Of a stretch of DNA of 7,204 nt, positions 6,911-7,204 are shown one piece after another; position 1 is the stretch's first letter, and every line of letters starts with the position of its first letter. A model generated the notes under the pieces. It did not search any database, was not told where the DNA came from, and was given only the letters and a program-made list of their open reading frames with translations. Origin of the DNA: an uncultured Ignavibacteriota bacterium (GTDB taxonomy: Bacteria; Bacteroidota; Ignavibacteria; Tepidaquicellales; Tepidaquicellaceae); the NCBI GenBank assembly GCA_903901375.1, contig CAIUQV010000173.1, positions 1 through 7,204 on the forward strand. The letters are read 5' to 3'. Both the position numbers and the translations under genes were made by a program.

Positions 6911-6928
6911 TAAAAAGTTCAATAATAT

Positions 6929-7204
6929 ATGAATAGCGGAAAATACAAATTATCAGAAGTCGCAAATAAACTAAGCTCGCTTTCTATCAGTAATATTGCT
7001 TCAAAAATAAACGAACGAAAAAGCAAAGGCGAAAAGATATATAATCTTACCATTGGCGATTTTGATCCCTCGCATTTTCCTATTCCTCAAAAACTTGAAG
7101 ACGAAATTATTTCAGCATATAAATCTAAATATACTAATTATCCTGTTGTCGGCGGTATGCCTGAACTACTTGAATCTATATCCTTTCATTTATCAAAATT
7201 CGGC
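6929..7204 (+). CDS. PLP-dependent class I/II aminotransferase, N-terminal part (cut by window)
   Basis: The frame opens at ATG 6929 and continues for 92 codons without a stop to the right edge. The translation begins MNSGKYKLSEVANKLSSLS and contains IYNLTIGDFDPSHFPIP (37-53) and KYTNYPVVGGMPELLESI (68-85). This is the N-terminal arm and first strand typical of fold-type I aminotransferases: the L.IGdfDP..fpiP segment, then the tNYp..G...L pattern. The PLP lysine and other catalytic residues lie outside the window, so the substrate cannot be read. Its divergent position beside a DAP operon lacking an aminotransferase makes N-succinyl-DAP aminotransferase (the DapC role) attractive. Aspartate aminotransferase, supplying the pathway substrate, is an equal alternative. 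No Shine-Dalgarno is visible; the upstream sequence is A-rich. Confidence 0.8.
   Translation, partial: MNSGKYKLSEVANKLSSLSISNIASKINERKSKGEKIYNLTIGDFDPSHFPIPQKLEDEIISAYKSKYTNYPVVGGMPELLESISFHLSKFG

Larger units (their letters stand above)
6829..6928. promoter_or_regulatory. Divergent intergenic promoter region
   Basis: This very AT-rich 100-bp gap separates the minus-strand lysine operon from the plus-strand aminotransferase and must hold, or overlap, the promoters of both. It contains a 13-bp palindrome (6874-6886), a repeated octamer TTTATAAG (6843-6850 and 6891-6898), and weak promoter-like boxes in both directions. On the minus strand, TAGTTTTG (6906-6899) matches the Bacteroidetes -7 consensus TAnnTTTG, but the nearest upstream TTG is only 13 nt away rather than about 19-20, so this match is weak. 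The gap is too short for a lysine (L-box) riboswitch together with a promoter, and I see no leader peptide or attenuator hairpin. Confidence 0.6.

Noticed and set aside
6829..6928. Lysine (L-box) riboswitch or attenuator upstream of the operon
   Set aside because: The gap is only 100 bp, shorter than an L-box alone, with no stable GC-containing helices or leader peptide visible.

Overview
The window is almost entirely one compact lysine/diaminopimelate (DAP) biosynthesis operon on the minus strand, plus the start of a divergent aminotransferase gene on the plus strand. The DNA is AT-rich. The genes mostly lack Shine-Dalgarno sequences. DapB is short (229 aa), and the succinylase branch (DapD) is used. 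Together these suggest a bacterium of the Bacteroidota/Chlorobiota/Ignavibacteriota (FCB) neighbourhood. This is an inference from protein flavour and base composition only; no marker gene is present.

Layout in transcription order on the minus strand: M20-family amidohydrolase in the DapE role (6828-5824), archaeal/fungal-type aspartate-semialdehyde dehydrogenase asd (5840-4800), monofunctional aspartokinase lysC (4803-3439), dapB (3434-2745), dapA (2743-1862), dapD (1859-1032), and a fold-III PLP decarboxylase in the LysA role (1030 to beyond the left edge). Every junction is 4 nt or less, or an overlap: 17 nt for M20/asd, 4 nt for asd/lysC. The seven genes are therefore almost certainly one translationally coupled transcript. 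The only real gap is the 100-bp divergent intergenic region at 6829-6928. The plus-strand class I/II aminotransferase starts at 6929 and runs off the right edge.

Pathway logic: aspartate is phosphorylated (LysC), reduced to the semialdehyde (Asd), condensed with pyruvate (DapA), reduced to tetrahydrodipicolinate (DapB), N-succinylated (DapD), transaminated (not encoded in the operon; the divergent aminotransferase is a candidate), desuccinylated (the M20 enzyme), epimerised (DapF, not seen), and finally decarboxylated to lysine (the LysA-like enzyme).

Three steps look like non-canonical family members: the Asd is the archaeal/fungal type, the DapE-role enzyme resembles ArgE/LysK more than classical DapE, and the LysA-role enzyme resembles the exosortase-associated/BtrK-like decarboxylase group. 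I see no mobile elements, RNA genes, CRISPR arrays, lysine riboswitch or terminators, and no convincing evidence of a wholly new system. The interest lies in the mosaic make-up of a familiar pathway.
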